Shown piece after piece: positions 5,445-5,511 of a stretch of 5,511 nt of DNA. Below the pieces are notes generated by a model. It saw only the letters and a list, made by a program, of their open reading frames with translations, ran no database searches and was not told where the DNA came from. A program made the position numbers and the translations under genes. The stretch comes from Candidatus Parepulonipiscium sp. PG-Nun2H_MBin03 (GTDB lineage Bacteria > Bacillota > Clostridia > Lachnospirales > Cellulosilyticaceae): positions 1-5,511 of the forward strand of contig MDJN01000130.1 of NCBI GenBank assembly GCA_001995005.1, given 5' to 3'. Position 1 is the first letter of the stretch, and every line of letters begins with the position of its first letter.

Positions 5445-5511
5445 TGCGATTGGGGGGACTCGAACCCCCAAGGTCTATGACCACTAGATCCTTAGTCTAG
5501 CGCGTATGCCA
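5445..5511 (-). tRNA. tRNA-Leu(AAG), 3' part (5' end lies outside the window)
   Basis: The minus strand shows the last 67 nt of a type II tRNA. They begin in the D loop (TGGCATACGC). The anticodon stem CTAGA/TCTAG encloses the loop CTAAGGA, with anticodon AAG at 5493-5491. A long variable arm follows (GGTC-ATA-GACC). Next is the T arm, GGGGG-TTCGAGT-CCCCC, then the acceptor 3' strand CAATCGC and discriminator A73 at 5445. The long variable arm and the D-arm sequence fit leucine, and AAG matches the leucine codon CUU. The next bases read TAC, so CCA is not encoded and must be added after transcription. The acceptor 5' strand cannot be checked here. Confidence 0.93.

Overview
The window is AT-rich, with short intergenic gaps and strong AGGAGG-type ribosome binding sites. 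Its gene types are an iscR-nifS-nifU cluster of the clostridial kind, a SpoVB/YtgP-like flippase and a DegV protein. Together these point to a low-GC member of the Firmicutes, most likely class Clostridia. Nothing in the DNA allows a species call. All genes look intact and chromosomal. I see no transposase, phage gene, CRISPR array or recognisable defence system.

Right to left, the minus strand carries two transcription units. The unit at 3779-1 is not continuous: it splits at about 2135-1850. The upstream unit holds a small DtxR/MntR-like winged-helix protein (4265-3813), followed 33 nt later by a 547-residue MOP-superfamily lipid-linked-sugar flippase (3779-2136). A 352-nt gap then holds a terminator hairpin, several inverted repeats and a possible 29-codon ORF. 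After it comes the iron-sulfur assembly operon: the Rrf2 regulator iscR (1783-1328), the cysteine desulfurase nifS (1326-148) and the scaffold nifU (133-1, running off the left edge). The iscR promoter is very clear. It has an extended -10 with 17-bp spacing, and a 25-bp imperfect palindrome covers the end of the -10 and the start site. This is the expected layout for autorepression by IscR.

On the plus strand a single gene, degV/fakB-like (4560-5438), is transcribed divergently from the DtxR-like gene across a 294-nt gap. Six nt past its stop lies the 3' end of a tRNA gene on the minus strand. Only the last 67 nt of that tRNA are inside the window. It is a long-variable-arm tRNA-Leu with anticodon AAG, which is uncommon in bacteria.

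The genes fit a housekeeping picture: sulfur mobilisation (NifS), cluster assembly (NifU) and cluster-level sensing (IscR) in one operon; envelope precursor export by the flippase; and exogenous fatty-acid handling by DegV/FakB. The least ordinary points are the DtxR-like protein with a largely lost metal site beside a flippase, the A34 leucine tRNA, altered residues in the C-terminal DegV motif, and the nested inverted repeats between the flippase gene and iscR. I found no convincing new multi-gene system.
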